DNA of 64,000 nucleotides. Source: RPQJ01 sp963793005 (lineage in GTDB: Bacteria; Pseudomonadota; Gammaproteobacteria; Steroidobacterales; Steroidobacteraceae). Both the position numbers and the translations under genes were made by a program. Numbering within the stretch: the first letter of the stretch is position 1; each line of letters starts with the position of its first letter. Of this stretch, positions 35,030-44,319 are shown piece after piece. A model generated the notes under the pieces. It did no database searches. It saw nothing but the letters and a program-made list of their open reading frames with translations, and had not been told where the DNA came from. The stretch is from the NCBI GenBank assembly GCA_963793005.1, contig CAWBYP010000006.1, positions 1 through 64,000 of the forward strand. The letters are read 5' to 3'.

Positions 35030-36400
35030 TCAGCCGAACGGAGCGACTGCGCCGGCGTCTTCTGCCGGACTCAAAGGCAGCGTGACGACGAAGCGGGCCC
35101 CTCCCGTGTACGCGAGATCGAGTTCCAGTGTCCCGGCGTGCGCCCTTGCCACCAGCCGCGCCAGGTAGAGCCCGAGTCCGCTCCCACCCGTGTCACGCGT
35201 GCGCGACGGGTCGCCGCGATGGAACGGCTCCCCGATCCTGTCTACCTGGTCCGGTGGAATGCCCGGTCCGCGGTCGGAAACGCTGATCCACCATTTGTCA
35301 CCCCGGCGGTCGAAGTCGATGACGATTGTGCCGTTGCCGGCCGGGCCGTAGCGCAGCGCGTTGCTTACCAGGTTCTTGAGCATCAGCGTCACTCGCGCCT
35401 CGTCGACCTGCACGCCGAGGCCGTCAGGGCCGTTGACCTGGATTCGATCACGCTCGCCTGAGAAATAGTCGTCAACCAGCTGGTCGACGAGTTGCCGCAC
35501 CGATACCCGGGTGATGCGCAGGGCCGCGTGGCGCGTGTTCAACCGCTCGGCCTCGAGCAGCGTGACGATGATTTTCTCCATCTCCACGACATCGTCGCGC
35601 AGCCCGCTGTTCTCCGGCGAGTCGTCGGCAAGCTCCAGCGCGAGCTTCAGGCGCGACAGCGGCGAGCGCAGCTCGTGGCTGATTCCAAGCAGCAGCTGGC
35701 GCTTCGCGTCGAGCATTCGCTGCACGTCCTCGGCCATCCTGTTGATGTCGGCCGCAAGGTCGCCGAGCTGGTCATCCCGCACCGCGGTGATCCGGTGCTC
35801 GAAATGGCCCTGGCCGATCTGCGCGGCACCCCGGCGAATGGCGCCGATCGGCCGGAACAACCAACGCACCGCGAGATAGGTCAGCAACACCAGCACCAGT
35901 CCGAACCCGACGATGACCGGCGTCAGGTTCCTTTCCACCACCTCTTCGGAGATCCTCGGCGAAGCGACGACGACCACGTAGGGGCCCTGGTCGAACTTGA
36001 GGAAGCCGTGTCCGCGGTATTCGGCGAACTGGATGCCTTCGATGCCACGTAGCCACTGCGCGGTTGCGGGCTGGAAGACGTCGCTGTCACCGAACTTGAG
36101 CTTCGAAGGCGCCGGGAATCCCGGATCGGACGACCAGTCCATGTCGGGCCCCACGATGCGGATGTCTATCGGTACCTTGCGGGTGATCTCGATTGCGTTT
36201 GCGATCCGCGGCGGGTTGCCGATGTCCTTTCGAACGTAGTCCACGTGCAGCGACAAGTGGCCGCTGACCAGCTCGCGCAGCTGGTCGCTGTCATATACCC
36301 AGCGGATTCCGAGCAGCGAACCGTAGACGAACAGTGCACCCATCACCAGATAGATGGCCAGCAACCGGACCGACAGCGACCGTAACAGCCTGCTAGGCAT
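35030..36400 (-). CDS. Sensor histidine kinase of the CpxA/RstB type
   Basis: The 456-residue kinase has an N-terminal helix (LLAIYLVMGALFVYGSLLGI), a periplasmic domain of about 130 residues, a second helix (VIVGFGLVLVLLTYLAVRWL), a HAMP domain, the phosphorylated His in GISHELRSPLSRLK (near residue 245) and a catalytic domain with NLVSNALRYG, VSDRGPGIPPDQ and GGSGLGLYLA. The length and layout resemble CpxA/RstB envelope-stress sensors. Its start overlaps the response regulator stop by eight bases, so the pair is cotranscribed. The signal is unknown. Confidence 0.9.
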   Translation of the reverse strand: MPSRLLRSLSVRLLAIYLVMGALFVYGSLLGIRWVYDSDQLRELVSGHLSLHVDYVRKDIGNPPRIANAIEITRKVPIDIRIVGPDMDWSSDPGFPAPSKLKFGDSDVFQPATAQWLRGIEGIQFAEYRGHGFLKFDQGPYVVVVASPRISEEVVERNLTPVIVGFGLVLVLLTYLAVRWLFRPIGAIRRGAAQIGQGHFEHRITAVRDDQLGDLAADINRMAEDVQRMLDAKRQLLLGISHELRSPLSRLKLALELADDSPENSGLRDDVVEMEKIIVTLLEAERLNTRHAALRITRVSVRQLVDQLVDDYFSGERDRIQVNGPDGLGVQVDEARVTLMLKNLVSNALRYGPAGNGTIVIDFDRRGDKWWISVSDRGPGIPPDQVDRIGEPFHRGDPSRTRDTGGSGLGLYLARLVARAHAGTLELDLAYTGGARFVVTLPLSPAEDAGAVAPFG

Positions 36401-37100
36401 CGTCTGCGGCCGGACGGCCTACGAAAGCGTAGCCATGCCCCCACACGGTCTGTATGAACCGGGCGGGCTTGCCTGTGTCGCCTATCTTCTGTCGCAGGCG
36501 GCTCACGGCGATATCGACCGCGCGGGTAAGCAGCGATGCATCGATTCCACGCAGCTCGGCCTGGATCTCGTCGCGCGACATCTTGCGACCGGCATTGCGC
36601 GCCAGCACGCCCAGCAGGTCGAATTCCATCGAGGTCAATTCGACCGGCACACCGTCCACGCTGACCGTACGCACGTCGAGCTGGATCCGCAGTCCGTCGA
36701 AATCCAGCTGGCGACGGCCGCCGCCGGCTTCAGCGCGCGCCTCCGCACGGCGCAGCACCGACTGGATGCGCGCGACCAGTTCCCTTGGCTCGAATGGCTT
36801 GCAGACGTAGTCGTCGGCGCCAAGCTCGAGGCCCGAGACGCGATCGATTACATCGTCTCGCGCAGTCAGCATCACGATTGGAATCGAGCTCTTCCTGCGC
36901 ACTTCGCGACAGATCTCGAAACCATCGCGCCGCGGCAGCATCACGTCGAGCAGCAGCAGGTCCGGCTCCGCGCTCTCGAGGCGGGCGAGCCCGGTGTCGG
37001 CGTCAGGCGCGCATACCAGGTCGATGCCAAAGCGGGCGAGATACGTCTTCAGCAGCGCCGAGTGCCGCCTGTCGTCGTCGATGAGGAGGATTGTTGTCAC
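36393..37100 (-). CDS. OmpR-family response regulator
   Basis: The 235-residue regulator has a receiver domain with the acidic pair TTILLIDDDRRHSALLKTY, the phosphoacceptor in LLLLDVMLPRRDG (about residue 53) and KPFEPRELVARIQ, then a winged-helix domain (LTSMEFDLLGVLARNAG, VDIAVSRLRQKIGDTG, FIQTVWGHGYAFVG). It is the partner of the overlapping histidine kinase. A pair of GTTAC direct repeats in the divergent upstream region is a candidate binding site, which would make it self-regulating and a regulator of the DUF4397 lipoprotein gene. Confidence 0.9.
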   Translation of the reverse strand: MTTILLIDDDRRHSALLKTYLARFGIDLVCAPDADTGLARLESAEPDLLLLDVMLPRRDGFEICREVRRKSSIPIVMLTARDDVIDRVSGLELGADDYVCKPFEPRELVARIQSVLRRAEARAEAGGGRRQLDFDGLRIQLDVRTVSVDGVPVELTSMEFDLLGVLARNAGRKMSRDEIQAELRGIDASLLTRAVDIAVSRLRQKIGDTGKPARFIQTVWGHGYAFVGRPAADDA

Positions 37101-37159
37101 GGCGGCATGTTAACCGGTCGCCGGCGAACGGTCTCCGGTGCAGGGGCGCCTGTTGCGAT

Positions 37160-37176
37160 TCGTTACAAATCGTTAC
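37160..37176. promoter_or_regulatory. Direct-repeat candidate response-regulator site
   Basis: Two TCGTTAC copies separated by three bases (10-base spacing) give GTTAC-N5-GTTAC, or GTAAC-N5-GTAAC on the other strand, close to the CpxR box (GTAAA-N5-GTAAA). It lies between the response regulator and the divergent DUF4397 gene. Confidence 0.5.
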
Positions 37177-37260
37177 CGGCCTGAGACCACTTCGACGCCC
37201 TGGTTCGGGAAACTCTCGACCCGCGACGAACATCCCCCACGGCAAACGAAGGTCCAGACA

Positions 37261-38628
37261 ATGATCAATCCAGTCAAACTCATCACCGCAGCCACGCTGG
37301 CCGTCGTGCTGGCCGGCTGCAGCGATTCCTCCAACAACAAGAAGCCGGATGAGGTGGTCCCTCCCCCGGCGCAGTTCAAGGTCCAGGCGCTGCACGCTTC
37401 GCCGGACGCTCCGGCGGTGAACCTGTCCGTAGGCTCGGCCACGATCTCCGATGTGGACTACAAGGACGGTACCGGTGCGCTGTCACTAAACGTCGGCACA
37501 TATTCGGTCAAGGTTGACGGCATCGTGCCTGGCGGGACCGCCACCGTTATCGGTCCGGTCGACCTGACCTTTGCCGCCGATACGCTCTACAGCATCGTCG
37601 CGGTCGGCAGCGTCGCAAATATTGAGGCGCTGGTCCTCGAGCAGCCCGACACCGCAGTGCCTGCGGGCTCAGTGCGGCTGCGCCTCGTCCACGCCGCGCC
37701 GATGGCCCCGCAGGTCGACGTCTACCTCACTGCGCCGGGCGCGGACCTGACAATGTCGGCACCTGCCGGAACGTTCTCGTTCGGCGAGGATCTCGGTCCG
37801 CTCGAGGTACCCGCCAGCGATTACCAGGCGCGAGTGACGCTGGCCGGCGATGCCTCCACCGTGGTCTACGACACGGGAACCATCACCCTTTCGTCCGGAA
37901 GCAACCTGCTGCTCGCGGCCGTCGAGAATACCTCGACAGGCACGGCTCCAATCAGCCTGGTCGTCCTGGACGGCAGTGGCTCGTCGGAGATCCTGGATGC
38001 AGAGACTCCGGCCGACCTGCGGGTCGTGCACGCTTCGCCCGACGCACCCCCGGTGGACATCGTCGTCAATGACGACTTTGCCAACCCGCTGGTGCCGGAC
38101 CTCGGCTTCCCGAACTTCACGCCGTTCGTCAGCGTCCCGCCCGCGACCTACAACGTCAAGGTCACCGACTCTGCCACGCAGACGGTTGTGCCGATCGACG
38201 CCGACCTCGATCTGATGGCGGGCGTCCGCTACACGGTGCTGGCGGTCGGCAACCTGGCCGAAATCGAGCCGCTGGTCGCGACCGATGACGCGCGCAGGGT
38301 TGCCACGAATGCCAAGGTGCGGATCATCCATGCCTCGCCGACCGCCCAGGACGTCGACATCTACGTCACGGCGCCCGGCGTCGACATCAACACGGTCGGG
38401 CCGACGCTGACGGCAGTGCCGTTCAAGGCAAACACCGGCTTCATCGCGCTCGCCGCAGGATCCTATGACGTGACCGTCACGCCGACCGGCACCAAGAATG
38501 CCGCGATCGGTCCGGCAACGATCACTGTCGAGAACGGTGGGATCTACACAGCCATCGCACGCGACGCCGAAGGCGGCGCCGGCGGCGCGCCGCTCGGACT
38601 GATCCTGATGGACGATTTCGCGCCGTAA
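37261..38628 (+). CDS. DUF4397 repeat lipoprotein
   Basis: The 455-residue lipoprotein starts with a signal peptide ending in VVLAGC and an Asn/Ser/Lys-rich linker. It contains four copies of a DUF4397-type unit, each opening with a H-A-x-P motif: VQALHASPDAPAVNL, LRLVHAAPMAPQVDVYLT, LRVVHASPDAPPVDIVV and VRIIHASPTAQDVDIYVT. The family is a beta-sandwich seen in surface and envelope proteins, with no known catalysis. The start at 37261 gives the proper lipobox; a longer frame begins at 37138. The upstream GTTAC repeats suggest control by the neighbouring two-component system, and an intrinsic terminator follows. Confidence 0.85.
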   Translation: MINPVKLITAATLAVVLAGCSDSSNNKKPDEVVPPPAQFKVQALHASPDAPAVNLSVGSATISDVDYKDGTGALSLNVGTYSVKVDGIVPGGTATVIGPVDLTFAADTLYSIVAVGSVANIEALVLEQPDTAVPAGSVRLRLVHAAPMAPQVDVYLTAPGADLTMSAPAGTFSFGEDLGPLEVPASDYQARVTLAGDASTVVYDTGTITLSSGSNLLLAAVENTSTGTAPISLVVLDGSGSSEILDAETPADLRVVHASPDAPPVDIVVNDDFANPLVPDLGFPNFTPFVSVPPATYNVKVTDSATQTVVPIDADLDLMAGVRYTVLAVGNLAEIEPLVATDDARRVATNAKVRIIHASPTAQDVDIYVTAPGVDINTVGPTLTAVPFKANTGFIALAAGSYDVTVTPTGTKNAAIGPATITVENGGIYTAIARDAEGGAGGAPLGLILMDDFAP

Positions 38629-38662
38629 TCTTACCGGCAACTGTTCCCCCCCCCCGAGATTT

Positions 38663-38690
38663 GCCCCGCCCATTGGCGGGGCTTTTTTTT
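38663..38690 (+). terminator. Intrinsic terminator
   Basis: Arms GCCCCGCC and GGCGGGGC with a four-base loop are followed by eight T residues, a textbook intrinsic terminator 34 bases after the DUF4397 gene. The cyclase gene on the other strand ends at 38748. Confidence 0.9.
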
Positions 38691-38747
38691 GCTGCGCCGA
38701 CATCGGCCGCCACTGCGATCAATCCCGCATCGGCTCGACGCGGATAC

Positions 38748-39689
38748 TCATCCCTCGCAGCCTTCACCTCGCGACCAGTGCAGGATCGCGCCGGTCGTGA
38801 TACCCGGATCCCACGGGACGGCCCTGTCGCGCCCTGCGGCCTTCGCCATCAGCAGCGCCTTGTCGGCCCGGTCGATCGACTCCTCGATGCTGATATCGGG
38901 ATCGAGCAGCGCGAGTCCGAACGAGGCGGTCGCGCGGATCGAGCGGCCGTCCGCGCTGGCGACGAACGTCTGCTGTCCGAAACCGGCGCTGATGCGCTCG
39001 ACCAGGTGCAGTGCGTCCGGCACATCGATGCCAGGAAGCGAGATCAGGAATTCATCGCCACCGTATCGAAAGACCTTGTCGTAAGGCCGCAGGTGTCCGG
39101 TGACGTAGCGGACTGCGCCGGCCAGGACCTGGTCGCCCACTGTATGGCCGTGCGTATCGTTGATGTCCTTGAGGTGGTCCAGGTCCATGAAGGCGACGCA
39201 GCACTGCTGCACTTCCCGTTTTGCCAGTTCGTGCCACTCACGCAACTCAGGCAACAGGTGCCTGCGGCCATAGGCGCCGGTCAGGGTGTCGCTGCCACGC
39301 AGGATGTCCTGGACCTCGTGCCGCAGTGAATCGAGTTCGAGGCACAATCGAGCGCTGGCAGCCATGAACTCGTCATATGACTCGCGGCCGACCGGCAGGT
39401 CGGCCGCCGCATCGCGAAGCAGCGCTGCAGCGATCACGTGCAAACGCTCATGTTCCGACTCCATTGCCGCAAACATCGCCTGCCGCCGCAATTCAGCCGA
39501 TGCCTCGGCGTAATACCACTGGCCGAATCGACAATTCTGGTGTGCGTCGTCGGCGAGGTCGTCCGGACTGCACCGCAGCCTGCAGACAATCGTGCGAATC
39601 AGGCGCTCGTGCCACTCGGCATGATCATGCGTCGCCTGCAGCAGTTGCTGCAGCGTGGCCCGCAAACCGGCTGTGTCCGCGCTGAACAT
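38748..39689 (-). CDS. Zinc-binding (CZB) diguanylate cyclase, DgcZ-like
   Basis: The 313-residue protein has an N-terminal CZB-like domain with HDHAEWHERL, QNCRFGQWYY and ESEHERLHVI, whose His and Cys residues match the zinc ligands of DgcZ and of chemoreceptor zinc-binding domains. A GGDEF domain follows (GAYGRRHLLPE, CVAFMDLDHLKDINDTHGHT, FRYGGDEFLISLPG) with an intact active motif. In DgcZ, zinc binding inhibits synthesis of cyclic di-GMP; CZB domains have also been linked to hypochlorite sensing. It starts 76 bases after the fdsA stop on the same strand, as the last gene of the formate/molybdenum run. Confidence 0.85.
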   Translation of the reverse strand: MFSADTAGLRATLQQLLQATHDHAEWHERLIRTIVCRLRCSPDDLADDAHQNCRFGQWYYAEASAELRRQAMFAAMESEHERLHVIAAALLRDAAADLPVGRESYDEFMAASARLCLELDSLRHEVQDILRGSDTLTGAYGRRHLLPELREWHELAKREVQQCCVAFMDLDHLKDINDTHGHTVGDQVLAGAVRYVTGHLRPYDKVFRYGGDEFLISLPGIDVPDALHLVERISAGFGQQTFVASADGRSIRATASFGLALLDPDISIEESIDRADKALLMAKAAGRDRAVPWDPGITTGAILHWSRGEGCEG

Positions 39690-39765
39690 CGGCGTCCACC
39701 TGAATATGCCACGCGCTAGTCAGAGGTTGGCACAGCTGGCGTCCATTGACCATTCGCAACCACCA

Positions 39766-42555
39766 CTAGGAATTGCCGGTTACGCGGCAGGCTGCGTACT
39801 TGAATTCCGGGATCTTGCCGAACGGATCCAGTGCCGGATTCGTCAGCCGGTTGGCCGGCGCCTCTGCGTAGCAGAAGGGCACGAACACCATCCCTTCGCG
39901 CATCAGCGGGTCCACCCTCGCGGCAAGCGTGATTCGACCACGTCGCGTCACGATGCTGACCGGGTCACCAGCTTCGACACCCAGTCGCACGAGTTCTCCG
40001 GGCGCCATCGATGCCACCGCCGCCGGCTCCAGTTCGTCCAGCACGCGGGTACGCCGGGTCATCGAGCCGGTGTGCCAGTGCTCGAGCTGTCGCCCCGTGA
40101 TCAGCACGACCGGGAACTCGGCGTCCACCGGCTCGTCCGGCGGCAACGGCCATGCCCGTGTAAAGCGTGCGCGCCCGCTCGCGGTCGGGAACCGCTCCCC
40201 GAACACGACGTCCTGGCCCGGCGCGTCTGTCGCTGCACATGGATAGGTCACCGAGCCTTCACGCTCGACGCGCGCCCAGTCGATGTGGTCGAGCGAGGCC
40301 ATGCCCCGCTGCATCTCGGCAAAGACGTCGCGCGGATGATCGTAGTTCCAGGCCAGGCCGAAACGCCGTGCGACCTGCTGGATGATCCACCAGTCCGGAC
40401 GCGCGTCTCCCGGCAGCGGAACCGCTGCCCGTCCCATCTGCACCTGGCGATTCGTGTTGGTCACCGTGCCGTCCTTTTCGGGCCAGGCAGATGCCGGCAG
40501 GATCACGTCCGCGAACTGGGCAGTCTCGGTCACGAAAAGTTCCTGCACGACCAGGTGTTCGAGCTTCGCGAGTGCCGCCCGCGCATTGTCCAGGTCGGGG
40601 TCCGACATCGCCGGGTTCTCGCCGAGGATGTACATGCCACGGATCGTGCCTGCGTGGATCGCATGCATGATCTCGACGACCGTCAGTCCTGGCTTCGGAT
40701 CCAGCGGCGCCTGCCACAGTTCCTCGAACGCTGCCCGGTACTGGTCATTTCCCACCGGCCGGTAGTCCGGAAAAACCATCGGGATCAATCCGGCATCCGA
40801 GGCACCCTGCACGTTGTTCTGGCCGCGCAGCGGATGCAGGCCGGTTCCCGCGCGGCCGACGTGGCCGGTGCAGAGTGCCAGCGATATCAGGCAACGGGCG
40901 TTGTCGGTGCCGTGCACGTGCTGCGAGATCCCCATGCCCCAGAAGATCATCGCCCGGCCGGCCGTGGCATAGGTCCTGGCGATGTCGCGGATTTCGTCGG
41001 GTAGCACGCCGCACTGTGGCGACATCGCCTCAGGCGTCATCGCCTGCAGGTGTTCACGTAGCGCCTCGAATCCTTCGGTGTGCGCCGCGACGTATTTCTC
41101 GTCGTAAAGGTGCTCGGTGACGATGACGTTCAGCATCGCATTCAGCAGCGCCACGTCGGCGCCGGGCGTGAAGCGCAGTACCCGGTGGGCGTAGTCGCCG
41201 AGCGCCTGTCCGCGCGGGTCCAGCACGATCAATTTCGTGCCCCGCTTCGCCGCCTGCTTGAAATACGTTGCGGCCACCGGATGGTTCACCGCCGGGTTGC
41301 AACCAATCAGGATCGCCACGTCCGCCTCGGCGACCTGCATGAACGATGCAGTCACGGCGCCCGAACCGATGCACTCCATCAGCGCGGCGACCGAACTCGC
41401 GTGGCACAGGCGTGTGCAGTGATCCACGTTGTTCGAGCCGAAGCCCGTCCGTACCAGCTTCTGGAACAACCAGGCTTCCTCGTTGGAGCACTTGGCGCTA
41501 CCGAACCCGGCCAGTGCAGCCGGGCCATGCGTGTCGCGCAGCGACTTGAGCCCACCGGCTGCGAACTCCAGCGCCTCCTCCCAGCTCGCCTCGCGGAAAT
41601 GTGTCAGCGGCCGTGCCGGATCAAACCCGGGATCGATTCCCTTCGGCACGCCCTCGCGACGGATCAATGGCCGCAGCAGCCGCGCGGGATGCTGTGTGTA
41701 GTCGAGACCGAAACGTCCCTTTACGCACAGGCGACCCTGGTTCGACGGCCCGTTGAGTCCCTCGACGTTGACGATCAGGTCGTCCCTGACGTGATAGGTG
41801 AGCTGGCAGCCCACCCCGCAGTACGGGCACACCGAGTCGACCTTGCGATCGGCCAGCGCGGAATCGCCCAGACCCTGCGGATCAACCAGGCTCGCGGGCA
41901 TCAATGCCCCGGTCGGGCAGGCCTGCACACATTCGCCGCAGGCAACGCAGGTGCTCTGCCCCATCGGATCGTCGAAGTCGAACACGATCTTCGTACCGGC
42001 GCCGCGCCCGGCCAGCCCGATCACGTCGTTCACCTGCACTTCGCGGCAGGCACGCACGCACAAGCCACAGTCGATGCACGCCTCGAGGTTCACCTGCATT
42101 GCCGTATGCGACGCGTCGCGTCGCGCCGGATCGGGGGCGCGCTGCGGCAATGACTGGCGCGCTGCGGCACCATCGAGTCCCAGTTGCTCGACCGTATGCC
42201 AGAAATGGCTGGATCGGTCCGGTGACTTCGCGCGCTCGGGCTGGTCGGCCAGCAGCAGTTCGACCACCCCTTCGCGCGCGACGCGGGCGCGATCGGAGGT
42301 TGCGCTCCTGACCACCATGCCCGGCGCCGCCTTTCGCAGGCAACTCGCGGCCAGCGCACGCTCGCCCTCGACCTCGACCATGCAGGCGCGGCAGTTGCCG
42401 TCGGCGCGATAGCCCGCGGCATCCTTGAAACACAGGTGCGGGATGTCATCGCCGTAGCGCTTCGCGAGTTCCCAGAGCGTCATGCCGGCACTGGCGACGA
42501 CCGTTCGCCCGTCAAGTGTCAGCTCGAAGCTGGCCGTGGGCATGTCGTCGCTCAC
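39766..42555 (-). CDS. fdsA: NAD-linked formate dehydrogenase catalytic subunit
   Basis: The protein of about 930 residues has an N-terminal 2Fe-2S domain (CFKDAAGYRADGNCRACMVE), two 4Fe-4S ferredoxin motifs (CIDCGLCVRAC and CVACGECVQACPTGAL), a further cluster at the molybdopterin domain (CPYCGVGCQL) and the catalytic region VDHCTRLCHASSVAALME, in which a Cys (TGC) takes the place of selenocysteine. It would oxidise formate, or reduce carbon dioxide, with a bis-molybdopterin guanine dinucleotide cofactor in the cytoplasm, passing electrons to FdsB. GTG 42555 overlaps the fdsB stop by four bases; ATG 42543 is the alternative. Confidence 0.92.
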   Translation of the reverse strand: MSDDMPTASFELTLDGRTVVASAGMTLWELAKRYGDDIPHLCFKDAAGYRADGNCRACMVEVEGERALAASCLRKAAPGMVVRSATSDRARVAREGVVELLLADQPERAKSPDRSSHFWHTVEQLGLDGAAARQSLPQRAPDPARRDASHTAMQVNLEACIDCGLCVRACREVQVNDVIGLAGRGAGTKIVFDFDDPMGQSTCVACGECVQACPTGALMPASLVDPQGLGDSALADRKVDSVCPYCGVGCQLTYHVRDDLIVNVEGLNGPSNQGRLCVKGRFGLDYTQHPARLLRPLIRREGVPKGIDPGFDPARPLTHFREASWEEALEFAAGGLKSLRDTHGPAALAGFGSAKCSNEEAWLFQKLVRTGFGSNNVDHCTRLCHASSVAALMECIGSGAVTASFMQVAEADVAILIGCNPAVNHPVAATYFKQAAKRGTKLIVLDPRGQALGDYAHRVLRFTPGADVALLNAMLNVIVTEHLYDEKYVAAHTEGFEALREHLQAMTPEAMSPQCGVLPDEIRDIARTYATAGRAMIFWGMGISQHVHGTDNARCLISLALCTGHVGRAGTGLHPLRGQNNVQGASDAGLIPMVFPDYRPVGNDQYRAAFEELWQAPLDPKPGLTVVEIMHAIHAGTIRGMYILGENPAMSDPDLDNARAALAKLEHLVVQELFVTETAQFADVILPASAWPEKDGTVTNTNRQVQMGRAAVPLPGDARPDWWIIQQVARRFGLAWNYDHPRDVFAEMQRGMASLDHIDWARVEREGSVTYPCAATDAPGQDVVFGERFPTASGRARFTRAWPLPPDEPVDAEFPVVLITGRQLEHWHTGSMTRRTRVLDELEPAAVASMAPGELVRLGVEAGDPVSIVTRRGRITLAARVDPLMREGMVFVPFCYAEAPANRLTNPALDPFGKIPEFKYAACRVTGNS

Positions 42556-44274
42556 CGACCCGTCTCCCCGGCAACGATGCGGATTCCCTGGCTCGCCAGG
42601 CGGTCGCGGAAATGATCGAGCGCTCCCAGCACTGGGTTCGGAGCCGCCTGGCCCAGGCCGCAAATCGATGCATCCATCATCACCTGCGACAGCCTGCGCA
42701 ATTGCGCCTCGTCCCACTCGTCGCGACGCAGCAGCGCAAGCATCTTCCCGGTGCCGACCCGGCAGGGCGTGCACTGGCCGCAGGACTCGTCGGCGAAGAA
42801 GGCCATCAGGTTCGTCAGCACGGCGCGCAGGTCGTCACGGGTCGAAACGACGATGATCGCCGCTGAGCCGATGAAGCAGCCATGCGGCTGCAGCGTGTCG
42901 AAGTCGAGCGGGAGGTCCGACTTCGATGCCGGCAGCATGCCGCCGGACGCGCCACCTGGCAGGTAGCCGAGCAGTTCGTGGCCCTCGGCCATGCCGCCGC
43001 AATATTCGTTGACCAGTTCGCTGAGGGTGATGCCGGCAGGCGCCAGGTGGACGCCGGGTTTCCTCACACGCCCGGAGACGGAAAAACTGCGCAGGCCCTT
43101 TCGGCCGTGGCGTCCCTGCTGCGCAAACCATTCGCCGCCACGGCGATGGATCTCCGGGATCCAGTAGACCGTCTCGACGTTGTTGACGAGCGTCGGTCGA
43201 TCAAACAGGCCGCGCTCGGCGACGTACGGCGGGCGGTGCCGCGGCTTGCCCGGCTTGCCTTCCAGCGACTCGATCAACGCCGATTCCTCGCCGCAGATGT
43301 AGGCGCCGGCGCCGCGTCGAAGCACGATGAAGCCAGGTGCCGCAATACCCGCGTGCTCGACCTCGGCGATTGCCCGCTGCAGCACCTCGTGCAGGCCCGG
43401 GTACTCGTCGCGCAGGTAGACGTAGAGCGCAGTGGCCCCGATGATCTCGGCGCTCACAAGCGCACCCTCGAGGAACTGGTGCGGCTCGCGCTCCAGGTAG
43501 TGTCGATCCTTGAACGTGCCCGGCTCGCCTTCGTCCGCATTGATCACTGCATATCGCGGAGCCGGACATGCCAGCACTGCCTGCCACTTTCGTTGCGTCG
43601 GGAAACCCGCCCCGCCCAGCCCGCGCAGTCCGGCGGCTTCGAGCATGGCGGCGAGGTCCTCGACGCTGACCCGTCGCTCGCGCAGGTCGGCGAGCAGCTT
43701 GTAGCCGCCCCGCGCACGATAGGAGTCCAGCGCGGGCCAGTCGATCGGCTCAGGCTCGAATCGTCCCGCATCGATTGCAGCGTGCACCCGTTCGGGCGTG
43801 GCGTGGCCGACGCTGCGATGCCCGACCTGCGCTGCGGGTGCCTCGTCGCAATGTCCCATGCACGGTGCGGCGACGATCCTGATACGGGCGGGATCCGTGC
43901 CTGCGGCCAGCGCGCGCTCGAGCGCTTCGGCGCCGGCAAGCTGGCACGACAGTGACTCGCAGACGCGAACCGTCAGCGGCGCCGGAGGTGCCTCGCCGTC
44001 GTCAACGAAATCGAAATGCGCGTAGAAGGTCGCCGTCTCGAACACCGCGGCCATCGGCAGCCGCATCCAGCGTGCGAGCGCGACCAGGTGACGCGCGGAG
44101 AGGTGGCCGTAGCGGTCCTGCAGCACGTGCAGGTGCTCGATGAGCTGGTCGCGGGCTCTGCGACCGTCCCGCCAGCAATGCTTCCACCTCGCGCATGGCC
44201 GCCGGATCCAGCTCGCGTCCGCGTGGCCGGCCCCTGGCCGGTCGGCGTAGATCGGACTGCTGGATCCGAGTCAT
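42552..44274 (-). CDS. fdsB: NAD-binding formate dehydrogenase subunit, NuoE-NuoF fusion, one frameshift
   Basis: From ATG 44274, which follows GGAGGG, the frame reads MTRIQQSDLRRPAR to EALLAG; after one frame change near 44170 the second frame adds RDQLIEHLHVLQDRYGHLSA and continues to the stop. The NuoE part binds a 2Fe-2S cluster (CESLSC and CMGHCDEAP). The NuoF part binds FMN and NAD (AGLRGLGGAGFPTQRKW, RRGAGAYICGEESALIES) and a 4Fe-4S cluster (ESCGQCTPCRVG). Thus the gamma and beta subunits of FdsABG-type enzymes are joined in one protein. It transfers electrons from fdsA to NAD. The moeB stop is 45 bases upstream, so the cofactor and enzyme genes share an operon. Confidence 0.88.
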
Positions 44275-44319
44275 CGCAGCATCCCTCCGGGAGCCCCGTG
44301 GAAAGGTATCCACCCGATA

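Noticed and set aside
41395..41440. Possible selenocysteine codon in the cytosolic formate dehydrogenase
   Set aside because: The catalytic codon is TGC (Cys), not TGA, so no recoding is needed.
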